Below are positions 1-8,875 of a DNA stretch of 34,314 nt, piece by piece. Source of the stretch: an uncultured Bacteroides sp. (lineage in GTDB: Bacteria > Bacteroidota > Bacteroidia > Bacteroidales > Bacteroidaceae); the NCBI GenBank assembly GCA_947074205.1, contig CAMTOQ010000035.1, positions 1-34,314 on the forward strand, read 5' to 3'. The position numbers and the translations under genes were made by a program. Numbering within the stretch: the stretch's first letter is position 1; every line of letters starts with the position of its first letter. A model generated the notes under the pieces. It had not been told where the DNA came from. It saw only the letters and a list, made by a program, of their open reading frames with translations, and did no database searches.

Positions 1-2
1 AA

Positions 3-821
3 TCGCTTACTATTCCTGGTACAAGCAATGTTTATAATCAACTACACCACCATGGACCTGCCTTTGAATCGGAGTTGGTTGCCTACCGTCTCTATTTCGA
101 TCATAAACAAACGGTAGATATCTATGGTAAATTTAATAAAGGACTGGAGATTGAAGAATGTCAGTTTTACCCAACCGACGAGCAGTTAGCTCGTGGCTTT
201 GGTGACGATGTGTTGCGTGTAAGTGGTAGCTGTGGAGTAGGTGCTTTCAAAGGTTGGGATGGCAAGAAGGCCATTCACACAAACCCTGTTGATACCCGTA
301 CGGAGCGTATTTTGGCTTATGGCCCGGTTCGTACTGTTGTGGAAAACGAAGTGGAGGGATGGAAATATCAAGATAGCGACCTAAATATGACTACTCGCTA
401 CACTCTTTATGCTGGTCATCGCGATCTAGAGGTTGATGCGTTCTTCGAAGAACCATTGGGCCAGCAGACATTTGCTACCGGTGTACAAGATGTAAAAGGA
501 TCGGAGTCTTTTTCAGATCACAAAGGCTTGGTAGGCTGTTGGGGTACCGATTGGCCTGTAAACGACACCGTGAAATATGCAAAGGAAACTGTAGGTCTAG
601 CTACTTTTGTGCCTAAGAAGTATGTAGTATCGGAGGCTAAGGATAAACCTAACTATCTATATATAGTTAATGCTCCTGGTCAGAAACATATCAAATATTA
701 TACTACATTTACTTCAACAAAGGAGACTTTTGGTTATCCTACTTCTGAAGCTTGGTTCAAACACATTCAGGCTTGGCGTGATGAACTGGAAAACCCTTGC
801 ATCATCACTGTAAAAGAGTAG
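3..821 (+). CDS. DUF4861 domain protein, 3' part only (5' end cut by contig edge)
   Basis: The reading frame is open from the first codon at position 3 to the TAG at 819-821, so the true start lies left of the window. A TTG at 75 is not a credible start, because the family-like sequence YNQLHHHGPAFESELVAYR begins upstream of it. The visible 272 residues match my memory of the DUF4861 family: the HHHGPAFESE and YRLYFD...DIYGK stretches, then a beta-rich body with many aromatic residues. DUF4861 proteins are secreted proteins of about 400 residues found in Bacteroidetes glycan loci, often beside pectin- or xylan-active enzymes. Their activity is not something I can state. A strong terminator follows at 871-917, so this gene ends an upstream operon. 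The family call is fairly confident, the function is unknown. Confidence 0.75.
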   Translation, partial: SLTIPGTSNVYNQLHHHGPAFESELVAYRLYFDHKQTVDIYGKFNKGLEIEECQFYPTDEQLARGFGDDVLRVSGSCGVGAFKGWDGKKAIHTNPVDTRTERILAYGPVRTVVENEVEGWKYQDSDLNMTTRYTLYAGHRDLEVDAFFEEPLGQQTFATGVQDVKGSESFSDHKGLVGCWGTDWPVNDTVKYAKETVGLATFVPKKYVVSEAKDKPNYLYIVNAPGQKHIKYYTTFTSTKETFGYPTSEAWFKHIQAWRDELENPCIITVKE

Positions 822-870
822 TTCCGAAATAACTTACTATCTATAGCTGTAGATAGGTATCATAAGTCAC

Positions 871-917
871 TGCGCCGCATCTGATAGATTTTTTATCTAT
901 CGGTGCGGCGCATTTTT
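871..917 (+). terminator. Rho-independent terminator after DUF4861 gene
   Basis: TGCGCCGCA at 871 pairs with TGCGGCGCA ending at 912, and TGATAGAT at 882-889 pairs with ATCTATC at 894-900, with only small bulges. A short T run (TTTTTA) follows. It sits 50 bp after the TAG of the DUF4861 gene and 130 bp before the next start. Confidence 0.8.
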
Positions 918-995
918 ATATGATTTTTCCACATTAAACTTTAATTTTTCCACCTATTAAGTAAATTATTGAACTATATTTTAGTTTAGCACTCC

Positions 996-1003
996 TATCT
1001 TTG
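996..1003 (+). promoter_or_regulatory. Bacteroidales -7 promoter box (TATCTTTG)
   Basis: This is a perfect match to the Bacteroides TAnnTTTG -7 element, 44 bp upstream of the GH43 start codon. It lies just after the DUF4861 terminator, as expected for a new transcription unit. I could not find a convincing -33 TTTG at the usual 19-21 bp spacing. Confidence 0.55.
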
Positions 1004-1047
1004 TATCAGACAAAAACAACTTAATAACTATAATTTAAAAACAATTC

Positions 1048-2736
1048 ATGAAAAACTTAACCAAAGCACTGATGCTTGGTGGCTTGCTTTTGATTTCGGG
1101 AAGCACCTTTGCACAGAAGAACACTAACTACGTATCTAAAGTGTGGGTGGCCGATCAAGGTGACGGCACTTACAAAAATCCTATCCTTTACGCCGATTAC
1201 TCTGATCCAGACGCATGTCGTGTGGGCGATGATTACTATATGACATCTTCTAGTTTTGGCTGCCTTCCTGCTTTGCAAATTTTGCACTCTAAAGATTTAG
1301 TAAATTGGACTATCATTGGTGCAGCTGTTCCTCACGCTTTACCTCCGGTTGTATCACCCGAGCGTCCAGAGCATGGTAATAGAGTATGGGCACCTGCTAT
1401 TCGTCATCATAATGGAGAATTCTATATCTTCTGGGGCGATCCTGATCAAGGAGCCTTTATGGTGAAAGCAAAAGACGCTGCCGGCCCATGGAGTGAACCG
1501 GTTTTAGTTAAGGCAGGCAAAGGTATCATCGACACCTGTCCATTGTGGGACGAAGATGGTAAAGTATATATGGTATATGCTTACGCGGGTAGCCGTGCCG
1601 GTTTAAAAAGCGTTATCACTATCTGCGAACTGAACGAGGATGCTACGCAAGCCATCACCCCAGGACGCATTGTTTTCGATGGACACGAGGCTCATCAAAC
1701 TTGCGAAGGACCTAAATTCTTTAAGAAAGATGGTTACTACTATATATTTCATCCGGCTGGTGGTGTAGCTACGGGATGGCAGGTAGTGCAAAGATCCAAG
1801 AATGTATACGGTCCATACGAAGAAAAGATTGTGATGGCTCAAGGAGATACTAATATAAACGGACCCCATCAAGGTGCATGGGTAGACACTCCAAATGGTG
1901 AAGATTGGTTCTTGCACTTCCAAGATGTAGGTGCTTATGGACGTATCGTGCATCTTCAGCCGATGAAGTGGGTAGATGGATGGCCGGTAATAGGTAATGA
2001 TAAAAACGGTGATGGTTGCGGTGAACCTGTGTTGACACACAAGAAACCCAATGTAGGTAAGACTTACCCTATTATGACTCCACAAGAGAATGATGAGTTT
2101 GATGGCTTTACTCTTTCTCCACAGTGGCAATGGCACGGCAACTACAACGAGATGTGGGCTTACTTTGCCGGTGATAAGGGTTTTGCACGTCTTTACTCGT
2201 ATCCTGTTCTTGAAGATTACAAAAGTCTCTGGGATGTACCCAACTTGATGTTGCAAAAAACTCCATCCGATAATTTTACGGCTACCATGAAGTTGACTTT
2301 TAGTCCTGATAAACGCTATACGGGTGAACGTACTGGTCTTGTAGTGATGGGATTGGACTATGCAGGTTTGATTCTTGAAAACACGGCAGAAGGTCTAGTG
2401 CTTTCTCAAGTAGAGTGCAATAAGGCCGATCGTGGCAATACAGAGGTTTCTAACGCCACTCTTCCTTTGAAAGATAATACCATTTACCTTCGTGTGAAGT
2501 TTACTGATACAGGTAAGAAGATCGAGAAGGGTGAAGGTACAGATATGATCGTGATGTGCGAATTCAGTTACAGCCTCAATGGTAAGAAATATATTACTAT
2601 GGGTAAACCTTTCCAAGCTCGTGAAGGTAAATGGATTGGTGCAAAGGTGGGTACCTTCTGTACACGTCCTTATATGAAAACCAATGATGGTGGTTGGTCT
2701 GATATTGACTGGTTCCGTATCACACCCAATAAATAA
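1048..2736 (+). CDS. Secreted GH43 glycosidase (beta-xylosidase / alpha-L-arabinofuranosidase type)
   Basis: This 562-residue protein starts with a clear signal peptide (residues 1-22, ending STFAQ). The five-bladed propeller of GH43 covers about residues 43-330. The catalytic triad is visible: general base D53 in YSDPDACRVGDDYYM, pKa-modulating D162 in IIDTCPLWDEDGK, and general acid E220 in TCEGPKFF. Residues from about 350 to 560 form a C-terminal beta-sandwich of the type that follows many GH43 xylosidases (EFDGFTLSPQWQW motif, ending in DWFRI). GH43 members remove xylose or arabinose from xylan or arabinan, and the exact specificity cannot be told here. It has its own promoter box and terminator, so it appears to be a single-gene unit. 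Location is probably periplasmic, since no lipobox is present. Confidence 0.9.
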   Translation: MKNLTKALMLGGLLLISGSTFAQKNTNYVSKVWVADQGDGTYKNPILYADYSDPDACRVGDDYYMTSSSFGCLPALQILHSKDLVNWTIIGAAVPHALPPVVSPERPEHGNRVWAPAIRHHNGEFYIFWGDPDQGAFMVKAKDAAGPWSEPVLVKAGKGIIDTCPLWDEDGKVYMVYAYAGSRAGLKSVITICELNEDATQAITPGRIVFDGHEAHQTCEGPKFFKKDGYYYIFHPAGGVATGWQVVQRSKNVYGPYEEKIVMAQGDTNINGPHQGAWVDTPNGEDWFLHFQDVGAYGRIVHLQPMKWVDGWPVIGNDKNGDGCGEPVLTHKKPNVGKTYPIMTPQENDEFDGFTLSPQWQWHGNYNEMWAYFAGDKGFARLYSYPVLEDYKSLWDVPNLMLQKTPSDNFTATMKLTFSPDKRYTGERTGLVVMGLDYAGLILENTAEGLVLSQVECNKADRGNTEVSNATLPLKDNTIYLRVKFTDTGKKIEKGEGTDMIVMCEFSYSLNGKKYITMGKPFQAREGKWIGAKVGTFCTRPYMKTNDGGWSDIDWFRITPNK

Positions 2737-2767
2737 AAAGATAATTAGGTATTAGTTTACAGGTAAC

Positions 2768-2813
2768 CCCTTAGCAGTGCGAGTAATATTCTCATCTGCT
2801 AAGGGATTTTTTT
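2768..2813 (+). terminator. Rho-independent terminator after GH43 gene
   Basis: A perfect 10-bp stem, CCCTTAGCAG (2768-2777) with CTGCTAAGGG (2796-2805), is followed by ATTTTTTT. It lies 31 bp after the GH43 stop codon. Confidence 0.85.
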
Positions 2814-2848
2814 GTTCTTTAATCTTCGCCCCACCTGCTATTGTTTAC

Positions 2849-2856
2849 TACCTTTG
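2849..2856 (+). promoter_or_regulatory. Bacteroidales -7 promoter box (TACCTTTG)
   Basis: This matches TAnnTTTG and lies just downstream of the GH43 terminator. It would start a transcript with a leader of about 145 nt before the HAD phosphatase gene. The leader holds a 14-codon ORF at 2881-2925 that is listed separately. The -33 element is not obvious. Confidence 0.5.
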
Positions 2857-2880
2857 CACTGCTATTTTAGGAGATTTGCT

Positions 2881-2925
2881 ATGAAAGGTTGCACAGCAAA
2901 CGGGCTTCATTGCCTATGCATCTAG
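2881..2925 (+). other. Possible 14-codon leader ORF upstream of HAD phosphatase
   Basis: ATG at 2881 is preceded at proper distance by AGGAGA (2869-2874), an unusually good Shine-Dalgarno sequence for this window. The frame reads MKGCTANGLHCLCI and stops at TAG. It begins about 25 nt after the TACCTTTG box. The peptide contains three cysteines in 14 residues. It may be a leader peptide or chance. Nothing else in the sequence proves that it is translated. Confidence 0.25.
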
Positions 2926-3007
2926 AACCTTTTTATGGATTAGATTGTATTAAGCTAATCAACTGCAAGCTTAGAAGTTTTATTCGGAAGATAATCTATA
3001 TATAATT

Positions 3008-3655
3008 ATGAAGAAATTAGTGATTTTTGATTTAGATGGCACCATTCTAGATACTATTGCCGATTTGGCTCAAAGTACCAACTATGCGTTAACGCAATTA
3101 GGGTTCCCTACTCACCCAGAAGCAGCTTATCACAAGATGGTGGGCAACGGAATTAACAAGATGTTCGAGCGTGCCTTGCCCGATGGTAGTAAGACGCAAG
3201 AAAATATTTTGGCTGTGCGCCAACTATTTTTGCCTTTCTATGACGAGCACAAGATGGATAAGACATGCCCCTATCCAGGTATAGTATCGCTATTGGAACA
3301 GCTACAGAGTAATGGGATAAAGATAGCAGTAGCCTCTAATAAGTATCAAGCGGCTGCAGAACTTTTGGTCAATAAATACTTCCCGACTATCAATTTTGCC
3401 TTGGTATTAGGTGAGCGTGAAGGTATACCAACTAAGCCAGATCCTGAAATAGTATTCGAGATATTGAAACACACTGCCATAGACGCAGTTGATACCCTCT
3501 ATGTAGGAGATTCTCCCGTAGATATGCAGACCGCGCATAGTGCCGGGGTTGATGTTTGTGGCGTAGCATGGGGATTCAGTTCAGAGGCCGATCTTGCAGC
3601 TTGTAATCCTACCCACCTTATTCATCAAGCAGATGAAATTCTGCAATTGGTATAA
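3008..3655 (+). CDS. gph: HAD-superfamily phosphatase, phosphoglycolate phosphatase-like
   Basis: This is a 215-residue soluble protein of normal length for the Gph/beta-PGM branch (HAD subfamily IA). All four HAD motifs are present: motif I FDLDGTILDT with nucleophile D8 and D10, motif II S110 in IAVASNK, motif III K143 in PTKPDP, and motif IV GDSPVDM with D168 and D172. A helical cap lies at about residues 16-85. Enzymes of this type dephosphorylate small phosphorylated metabolites such as 2-phosphoglycolate or hexose/pentose phosphates in the cytoplasm. The substrate cannot be fixed from sequence, so the symbol is tentative. It has a separate promoter and terminator from the flanking glycan genes, so it may be a bystander or may act on sugar phosphates. 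Confidence 0.85.
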   Translation: MKKLVIFDLDGTILDTIADLAQSTNYALTQLGFPTHPEAAYHKMVGNGINKMFERALPDGSKTQENILAVRQLFLPFYDEHKMDKTCPYPGIVSLLEQLQSNGIKIAVASNKYQAAAELLVNKYFPTINFALVLGEREGIPTKPDPEIVFEILKHTAIDAVDTLYVGDSPVDMQTAHSAGVDVCGVAWGFSSEADLAACNPTHLIHQADEILQLV

Positions 3656-3760
3656 TCTATCAAAATCAAGCTAATTCATTCTTGCCTATTGACTAGATGT
3701 AAGTTGGAGGTTCTGAATTATAGTGTAAGCTCTGCTGTTTATCTTTTGTGGTTCTAATAG

Positions 3761-3815
3761 TCGCCTATTCTCGTGACAATATGTAAATATTGGCCGTGAA
3801 TAGGCGATTTTGTTG
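3761..3815 (+). terminator. Rho-independent terminator after HAD phosphatase
   Basis: An outer perfect 10-bp stem, TCGCCTATTC (3761-3770) with GAATAGGCGA (3797-3806), is followed by TTTTGTTGTTTT. An inner 6-bp stem CAATAT/ATATTG with a GTAA loop (3777-3792) stacks inside it, separated by an internal loop. Confidence 0.75.
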
Positions 3816-4081
3816 TTTTGGCACAGTAGTTGCTTCTTATTAGAGACCTAAATTTAATGAACGAAAGTGTATCATTTTACTTAAATATGAATATGACATT
3901 TTGATAGTAATAGGTAAAATGCAGAATAAAAGCGGATTAAGAAATCGCTTATTAAGAATTGAAATGATAATATTTGCTAATATATTGCAGTTTTTGCACT
4001 AAATTGAATAATTCCCCTTTCAATTTTCTGAAAAATATAGAAAACAACTATCAGCTTCTAGTAACATTGAGAATTCTAATA

Positions 4082-4089
4082 TATTTTTG
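4082..4089 (+). promoter_or_regulatory. Bacteroidales -7 promoter box (TATTTTTG)
   Basis: This matches TAnnTTTG and lies 33 bp upstream of the esterase start codon at 4123. The surrounding DNA is very A/T-rich, so a chance match is possible. No good -33 element was found. Confidence 0.45.
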
Positions 4090-4122
4090 TACAAGATCCG
4101 ATAATTAATTGAGTATATCTAA

Positions 4123-5430
4123 ATGAAGAGTTTGAGAAGATTATTTTTCAGTTTTACACTATTGTCTTGTATCGCTACTTTGAGTTTCGCGCAACGCACC
4201 AATATCAAAGACTATGTGTCTATTGAAATAGTGCCCGACCATGCAGACTGGAACTATAAGTTAGGTGAACAACCTAATTTTCAGCTTCGCGTGATGCGTA
4301 ACAATGTGCCATTGTCTGATGTCTCTTTGAGCTACGAGATCGGTCCTGAAAAAATGAATCCAACCAAAACAGGTCAAAGCAATATGCCAAAAGGCACTTT
4401 GTCAGTGAAAGCTGGTACTATGAGGTCGCCTGGTTTTATGACTTGCACAGCGAAAGCCACAGTAGATGGTATAGACTATACCAACTATATTAATGTAGCT
4501 TTTGAAGCTGAGAAGATAGCACCTACAACAACTCTGCCTGCCGACTTCGAGGAATTCTGGAAGAAAGCATTAGCCGAAAACTCAAAAGTGCCTATGCAAC
4601 CTTTGCTTACCCTGTTGCCCGACGAATGTACTCCCGACCTTGATGTTTACGAAGTACGTTTGCAACACTATAACAAGGGTAGCTTTATATATGGTAAACT
4701 TTGTATGCCCAAAGCTCCCGGTAAATATCCCGCTGTATTGCGTGTGCCAGGTGCAGGAGTTAAAAAGAATCCCGCAGAGTTGACATTGGCAAATAAAGGA
4801 ATGATCACTCTCTCTATTGGCATACATGGTGTGCCGCTTACAATGGCCGATGGTGTTTATGGCGCTTTGAACCAAGGAGTACTAAAAGACTACGCTTTTA
4901 TTCATCTTGATGATAAAGATCAATACTATTACCGAAGAGTATATACAGGCTGTGTTCGTGCATTAGATTTCTTGACTACCCTGCCACAATATGATGGAAA
5001 GAATTTGGGGGTGATAGGTGGAAGTCAAGGTGGTGCGTTGGCAATGGTCACTGCAGCACTAGATAAAAGAGTGACAGCACTGGTAGCCTACTATCCTGCG
5101 CTGTGCGATTTGACAGGATATCTGCATGGACGTGCAGGCGGATGGCCAGCAATGTTTGCCCCTCGCAATGAAAAACTGAATAAGAAAAATGAGAAAATAG
5201 AAACTTCACGCTATTATGATGTTGTAAACTTTGCCCGCTTCATCGAAGCACCCGGCTACTACTCGTGGGGATATAATGATCCTACTTGTCCACCGACATC
5301 TTATTATGCTGCTTACAATGTGCTCCAAGCTCCTAAGCAGCTTTATGTGGCGCAAAGCACCGGCCACTGGCGAAACAAAGAACAAGATATAAAAACCATA
5401 GATTGGTTTACTAAACAACTTACCGACTAA
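4123..5430 (+). CDS. Secreted AXE1-like (acetyl xylan esterase type) alpha/beta hydrolase
   Basis: This 435-residue protein has a signal peptide (1-23, ending SFAQ). An N-terminal Ig-like beta-sandwich (about 30-128) comes before an alpha/beta-hydrolase domain that opens with LPADFEEFWKKAL, as AXE1/CE7 esterases do. The nucleophile elbow is GGSQGG with S301. D386 (GYNDPTCPP) and H415 (TGHW) fit the rest of the triad. It differs from classic CE7 in one way: the RGQ motif that normally shapes the oxyanion site appears replaced by IGIHGVP at about 232-238. The family removes acetyl groups from sugars or xylan. Here it would deacetylate a glycan in the periplasm before or after SusC/D uptake. The hydrolase fold is certain, acetyl xylan esterase is the most likely activity. 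Confidence 0.85.
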   Translation: MKSLRRLFFSFTLLSCIATLSFAQRTNIKDYVSIEIVPDHADWNYKLGEQPNFQLRVMRNNVPLSDVSLSYEIGPEKMNPTKTGQSNMPKGTLSVKAGTMRSPGFMTCTAKATVDGIDYTNYINVAFEAEKIAPTTTLPADFEEFWKKALAENSKVPMQPLLTLLPDECTPDLDVYEVRLQHYNKGSFIYGKLCMPKAPGKYPAVLRVPGAGVKKNPAELTLANKGMITLSIGIHGVPLTMADGVYGALNQGVLKDYAFIHLDDKDQYYYRRVYTGCVRALDFLTTLPQYDGKNLGVIGGSQGGALAMVTAALDKRVTALVAYYPALCDLTGYLHGRAGGWPAMFAPRNEKLNKKNEKIETSRYYDVVNFARFIEAPGYYSWGYNDPTCPPTSYYAAYNVLQAPKQLYVAQSTGHWRNKEQDIKTIDWFTKQLTD

Positions 5431-5503
5431 TTAATCGCATACATACAATCAAAATATACGGGTGTAAAAACAGAATTTGCACACGCTACTAGTTGTCTGC
5501 GCC

Positions 5504-5511
5504 TATTTTTG
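5504..5511 (+). promoter_or_regulatory. Bacteroidales -7 promoter box for susC-susD operon (TATTTTTG)
   Basis: This matches TAnnTTTG in the 163-bp gap before SusC. A TTTG at 5476-5479 lies 24 bp upstream, slightly farther than the usual 19-21 bp for a -33 element. Transcription from here would give a leader of about 75 nt. No terminator is visible after the esterase gene, so read-through from 4082 is also possible. Confidence 0.5.
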
Positions 5512-5593
5512 CGCCCCGTACGACAAACTAATTACCTAGACCTATTAATAAGCAGAGAATAACAACAATCTTTTAATAACTTACTTAATTAAC

Positions 5594-8500
5594 ATGCAAA
5601 GAATGTCTAACCAAGTGAAAAACATGCGCATTGTAATGCTCATGCTATTCACAGCGCTTTCGTTTAACCTATCCGCGCAGACTATTACCGTAACAGGTAC
5701 AGTCATTGATCCGACTGGAGAACCCGTAATTGGAGCTTCGGTCATTGAAAAAGGAAACACATCAAACGGTACTGTGACCGATTTTGATGGTAACTACTCT
5801 CTCAAGCTTCCTACTAATGCAACTATCGTATTCTCATACATTGGTATGAAAACATCTGAAGTAGCAGTAAAAGGACAAACTACAGTAAACGTAACATTAG
5901 CCGAAGATTCTGAGGTTTTGGAAGACGTTGTAGTAATTGGTTACGCTACTGTTGCCAAAAGAGACCTTACAGGTTCTGTGGCTTCTGTAGGTGCTAAACA
6001 ACTAGAGGCTATCCCCGTATCAAGTGCTTCTGAAGCCTTGACTGGTAAGCTTGCTGGTGTATCTATTACTACTACTGAAGGTTCGCCAGATGCTGACGTG
6101 AAGATCCGTGTTCGTGGTGGTGGTTCTCTTTCTCAAGATAACTCTCCTCTTTATATCGTAGACGGTTTCCCAGTAAACAGTATTAGCGATATTGCACCTT
6201 CTGATATTCAGTCTATCGACGTATTGAAGGATGCTTCTTCTACAGCTATCTACGGTGCGCGTGGTGCCAATGGTGTAATCATCATTACTACTAAGTCTGG
6301 TAAAGAAGGTAAAATCCAAGTAAACTTTGGTGCTTCTATGGGTTGGAGAAAAGTAGCTAAGATGACTCAGACTATGGATCCATATAACTATGCTTACTAT
6401 CAGTACGAGCAAGGTTCAACATCTTATGGTGAATTTGGTGACCTAGATATTTGGAAATCAGTACAAGGACAAGATTTTCAAAAGGATATCTTTGGCAGAA
6501 CTGGTAACCAACAACAATATAACATCAGTGTTAGTGGTGGTACTAAAGAAACTAAGTTCTCTATTTCTTATTCAAGAAATGATGAAAAAAGTATCATGCG
6601 TAACTCTGGTTTCTCTAAAGATAACATCAACGCTAAGATCAATACAGATATTAACAAGTGGATCAAACTAGACTTCAATGCACGTTTGGCTAACACTCGT
6701 ATTGACGGACTTAGTGGTGGTGCTGATAGCAACGAATCAAATGCTGCTAACTCAATCGTAGCAAATGCTGTTCGTTTCCGTCCAATCAACCCAATCAGTG
6801 TATCGTCTGACGATGATGATGAAACTAGCTCGGCTCGTCAATACAACCCACTTGAGCGTCTTGACGCAACTTATAGAAGACGTAGAGACTTCAAACAAAA
6901 CTACAATGTAGGTTTGGACTGGAGACCTTTCAAAGGTATTCGTGTTCGCACTGAGTTTGGTTACGGTTTCCGTCGTCTTGACACAGACCAAGTTTGGGAA
7001 TCAGAGGCTGTTCAAAACTCTAACTTGGGTGACAATGGTATGCCTCAAGCTGTTTTGGTTCGCTTGAAGAACAACAACTGGAGAAATGCTACTACTGTAA
7101 GCTATAACACTACCTTCGCTGGTGGTCGCGACCGCTTTGATGTAATGATTGGTGAAGAGGTTTCTAACTCTCGTGATGTAGAGCACGTAATGACTGCTAC
7201 TGCTTTCCCAACTTCTATGACTAAAGATGAAATCTTGGCCAACATGGGAGCTGCAGGTAACACTCACCCTACACAAAGTACTATTGGTATCAACGATAAC
7301 ATGGTTTCGTTCTTCGGACGTGTTAACTATACATTGATGGACCGCTACCTATTCACTGCTACAATGCGTGCCGATGGTTCGTCTAAATTTGCTCAAAGCA
7401 ACCGTTGGGGTTACTTCCCATCAGCTGCGTTTGCATGGCGTATGAACGAAGAAGAGTTCATGGCTAACACTCGCGACTGGTTGTCAAGCTTGAAATTCCG
7501 TGCATCTTTTGGTATGGCTGGTAACAACCGTATCCCTGCTGGTTTGATGTACTCTACATATTCAATGTCTGCAGCATCGTCTAAAGGTCCTTACTTTGGC
7601 GAAATCTTCAACCAAATGTTGGAGCATGGCTCTACATTGTCTAACCCAAAATTGAAATGGGAAACTACAATCACTCGTAACATCGGTTTCGACTTCGGAT
7701 TGTGGAACAACCGTATCTCTGGTAGCATCGATGCTTACTGGAATACTACTAGCGATCTTTTGATGCGTACTGAGATTCCTGCTAACACAGGTTACTCTTA
7801 CCAATACCAAAACTTCGGTAAGACCTCTAATAAAGGTATTGAGTTGCAATTGAATGCTGCGTTGATTTCTAACAAAAACTTCAACTTAGATTTCAACATG
7901 AACGTGGCATACAACAAAAACCGTATCGACGAACTTAATACTAACAACCCATGGCAAAGCTCTAACTGGGCTGGCTCTACAATCGCTAAGTACGAAGACT
8001 TCCGTGTAGAAAAAGGCGGTAGCCTTGGTGAAGTTTGGGGTTACAAGAGCAACGGCTTCTATACTGTATACCACAAGGATAATAATCCTAACGGTGAACT
8101 AGTTTGGAATGGTGGTAGCTGGGGACTAAGAGAAGGTTTGGCTGACAAATCTCCTACTATTACAGGTGGACAATACTACCCTGGTGGTTTGAAGTTCCAA
8201 GTAGACGAAAACGGTGATCCTATCAAACAAAAACTAGGTAACACTGTAGCTCCAGTAAATGGTGGTTTCGGTCTATCGGGTGCTTGGAAGAATTTCGACT
8301 TTATGGTATTCTTCAACTACTCACTTGGTAACAAATTGATCAACGGTACTAAGCTTGCTACTGCATTCCGTGCAGGTTCTGCAATGGGTTACAACTTGAA
8401 CTCAGACTTTAACCTAGGTGATCGTTACACTTGGATCGACCCTTCAACAGGTATGAATCTTGGTCGTCCAACAAACACTGTTATCAACTCTTACGGTGGT

Positions 8501-8854
8501 ATCGACAACGTAATCAATCGTCTAAATGAAATGAACTCGGGTGCTAGCATTTACAATCCAGTAGGTGTAACAACTATGCAGTTGTTCGACTATGCTGTTG
8601 AAGATGCATCATTCCTACGTGTAAACAATATCTCTGTAGGTTATACACTTCCTAAAACTTTCGTTCGTAAGATGTGGTTGGAAAATGTACGTGTATACTT
8701 CACAGGTTACAACTTGTTTACTTTCACTAAATACACTGGCGCTGACCCAGAGGTAGATACTTCGAGCAAGAAGAATGCGATGACTCCAGGTGTAGACTAT
8801 GCAGCCTATCCAAAGAGCCGTACATTCGTAGGTGGTATCAACGTTTCATTCTAA
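5594..8854 (+). CDS. SusC/RagA-family TonB-dependent outer-membrane transporter (left locus)
   Basis: This 1086-residue protein has a signal peptide ending at about residue 29 (LSFNLSAQ). A carboxypeptidase-regulatory-like domain (about 31-105, VTGTVIDPTGEPVIGASV) is followed by a TonB box DVVVIGY (111-117), a plug domain (about 120-235, with IYGARGANGVIIITT) and a 22-strand-type barrel ending in VGGINVSF. The terminal Phe is the usual barrel-assembly signal. SusC proteins import oligosaccharides across the outer membrane with energy from TonB, in complex with SusD. ATG at 5594 gives the longest form. ATGs at codons 4 and 11 are alternative starts that keep the signal peptide. Codons are strongly biased to T-ending forms (GGT, GCT, ACT, CGT), unlike the SusC on the other strand. 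This suggests high expression. SusD follows after 21 bp. Confidence 0.95.
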   Translation: MQRMSNQVKNMRIVMLMLFTALSFNLSAQTITVTGTVIDPTGEPVIGASVIEKGNTSNGTVTDFDGNYSLKLPTNATIVFSYIGMKTSEVAVKGQTTVNVTLAEDSEVLEDVVVIGYATVAKRDLTGSVASVGAKQLEAIPVSSASEALTGKLAGVSITTTEGSPDADVKIRVRGGGSLSQDNSPLYIVDGFPVNSISDIAPSDIQSIDVLKDASSTAIYGARGANGVIIITTKSGKEGKIQVNFGASMGWRKVAKMTQTMDPYNYAYYQYEQGSTSYGEFGDLDIWKSVQGQDFQKDIFGRTGNQQQYNISVSGGTKETKFSISYSRNDEKSIMRNSGFSKDNINAKINTDINKWIKLDFNARLANTRIDGLSGGADSNESNAANSIVANAVRFRPINPISVSSDDDDETSSARQYNPLERLDATYRRRRDFKQNYNVGLDWRPFKGIRVRTEFGYGFRRLDTDQVWESEAVQNSNLGDNGMPQAVLVRLKNNNWRNATTVSYNTTFAGGRDRFDVMIGEEVSNSRDVEHVMTATAFPTSMTKDEILANMGAAGNTHPTQSTIGINDNMVSFFGRVNYTLMDRYLFTATMRADGSSKFAQSNRWGYFPSAAFAWRMNEEEFMANTRDWLSSLKFRASFGMAGNNRIPAGLMYSTYSMSAASSKGPYFGEIFNQMLEHGSTLSNPKLKWETTITRNIGFDFGLWNNRISGSIDAYWNTTSDLLMRTEIPANTGYSYQYQNFGKTSNKGIELQLNAALISNKNFNLDFNMNVAYNKNRIDELNTNNPWQSSNWAGSTIAKYEDFRVEKGGSLGEVWGYKSNGFYTVYHKDNNPNGELVWNGGSWGLREGLADKSPTITGGQYYPGGLKFQVDENGDPIKQKLGNTVAPVNGGFGLSGAWKNFDFMVFFNYSLGNKLINGTKLATAFRAGSAMGYNLNSDFNLGDRYTWIDPSTGMNLGRPTNTVINSYGGIDNVINRLNEMNSGASIYNPVGVTTMQLFDYAVEDASFLRVNNISVGYTLPKTFVRKMWLENVRVYFTGYNLFTFTKYTGADPEVDTSSKKNAMTPGVDYAAYPKSRTFVGGINVSF

Positions 8855-8875
8855 TTTAAAAGAGATTATCATAAC

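Larger units (their letters stand above)
3656..4122 (+). promoter_or_regulatory. 467-bp intergenic region upstream of esterase
   Basis: This is the longest gap in the left half. It holds a terminator for the phosphatase gene (3761-3815), then about 270 bp of A/T-rich DNA, and a TAnnTTTG box at 4082-4089 just before the esterase gene. The length suggests a regulated promoter region for the esterase. I see no RNA gene in it. The short ORF at 3857-3904 has no ribosome site and is not supported. Confidence 0.5.

Noticed and set aside
1603..2256. 217-codon open frame on the minus strand inside the GH43 gene
   Set aside because: It lies antisense to a clear GH43 with intact catalytic motifs and has no recognisable family features or start context.
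3857..3904. 15-codon ORF in the gap before the esterase
   Set aside because: It has no ribosome binding site and no promoter at the right distance, and its composition is that of random A/T-rich DNA.
5457..5520. TACGGG...CCCGTA and GCGC...GCGC inverted repeats before the left SusC
   Set aside because: Stems are only 4-6 bp with long loops and no T run, so neither a terminator nor a riboswitch is supported.
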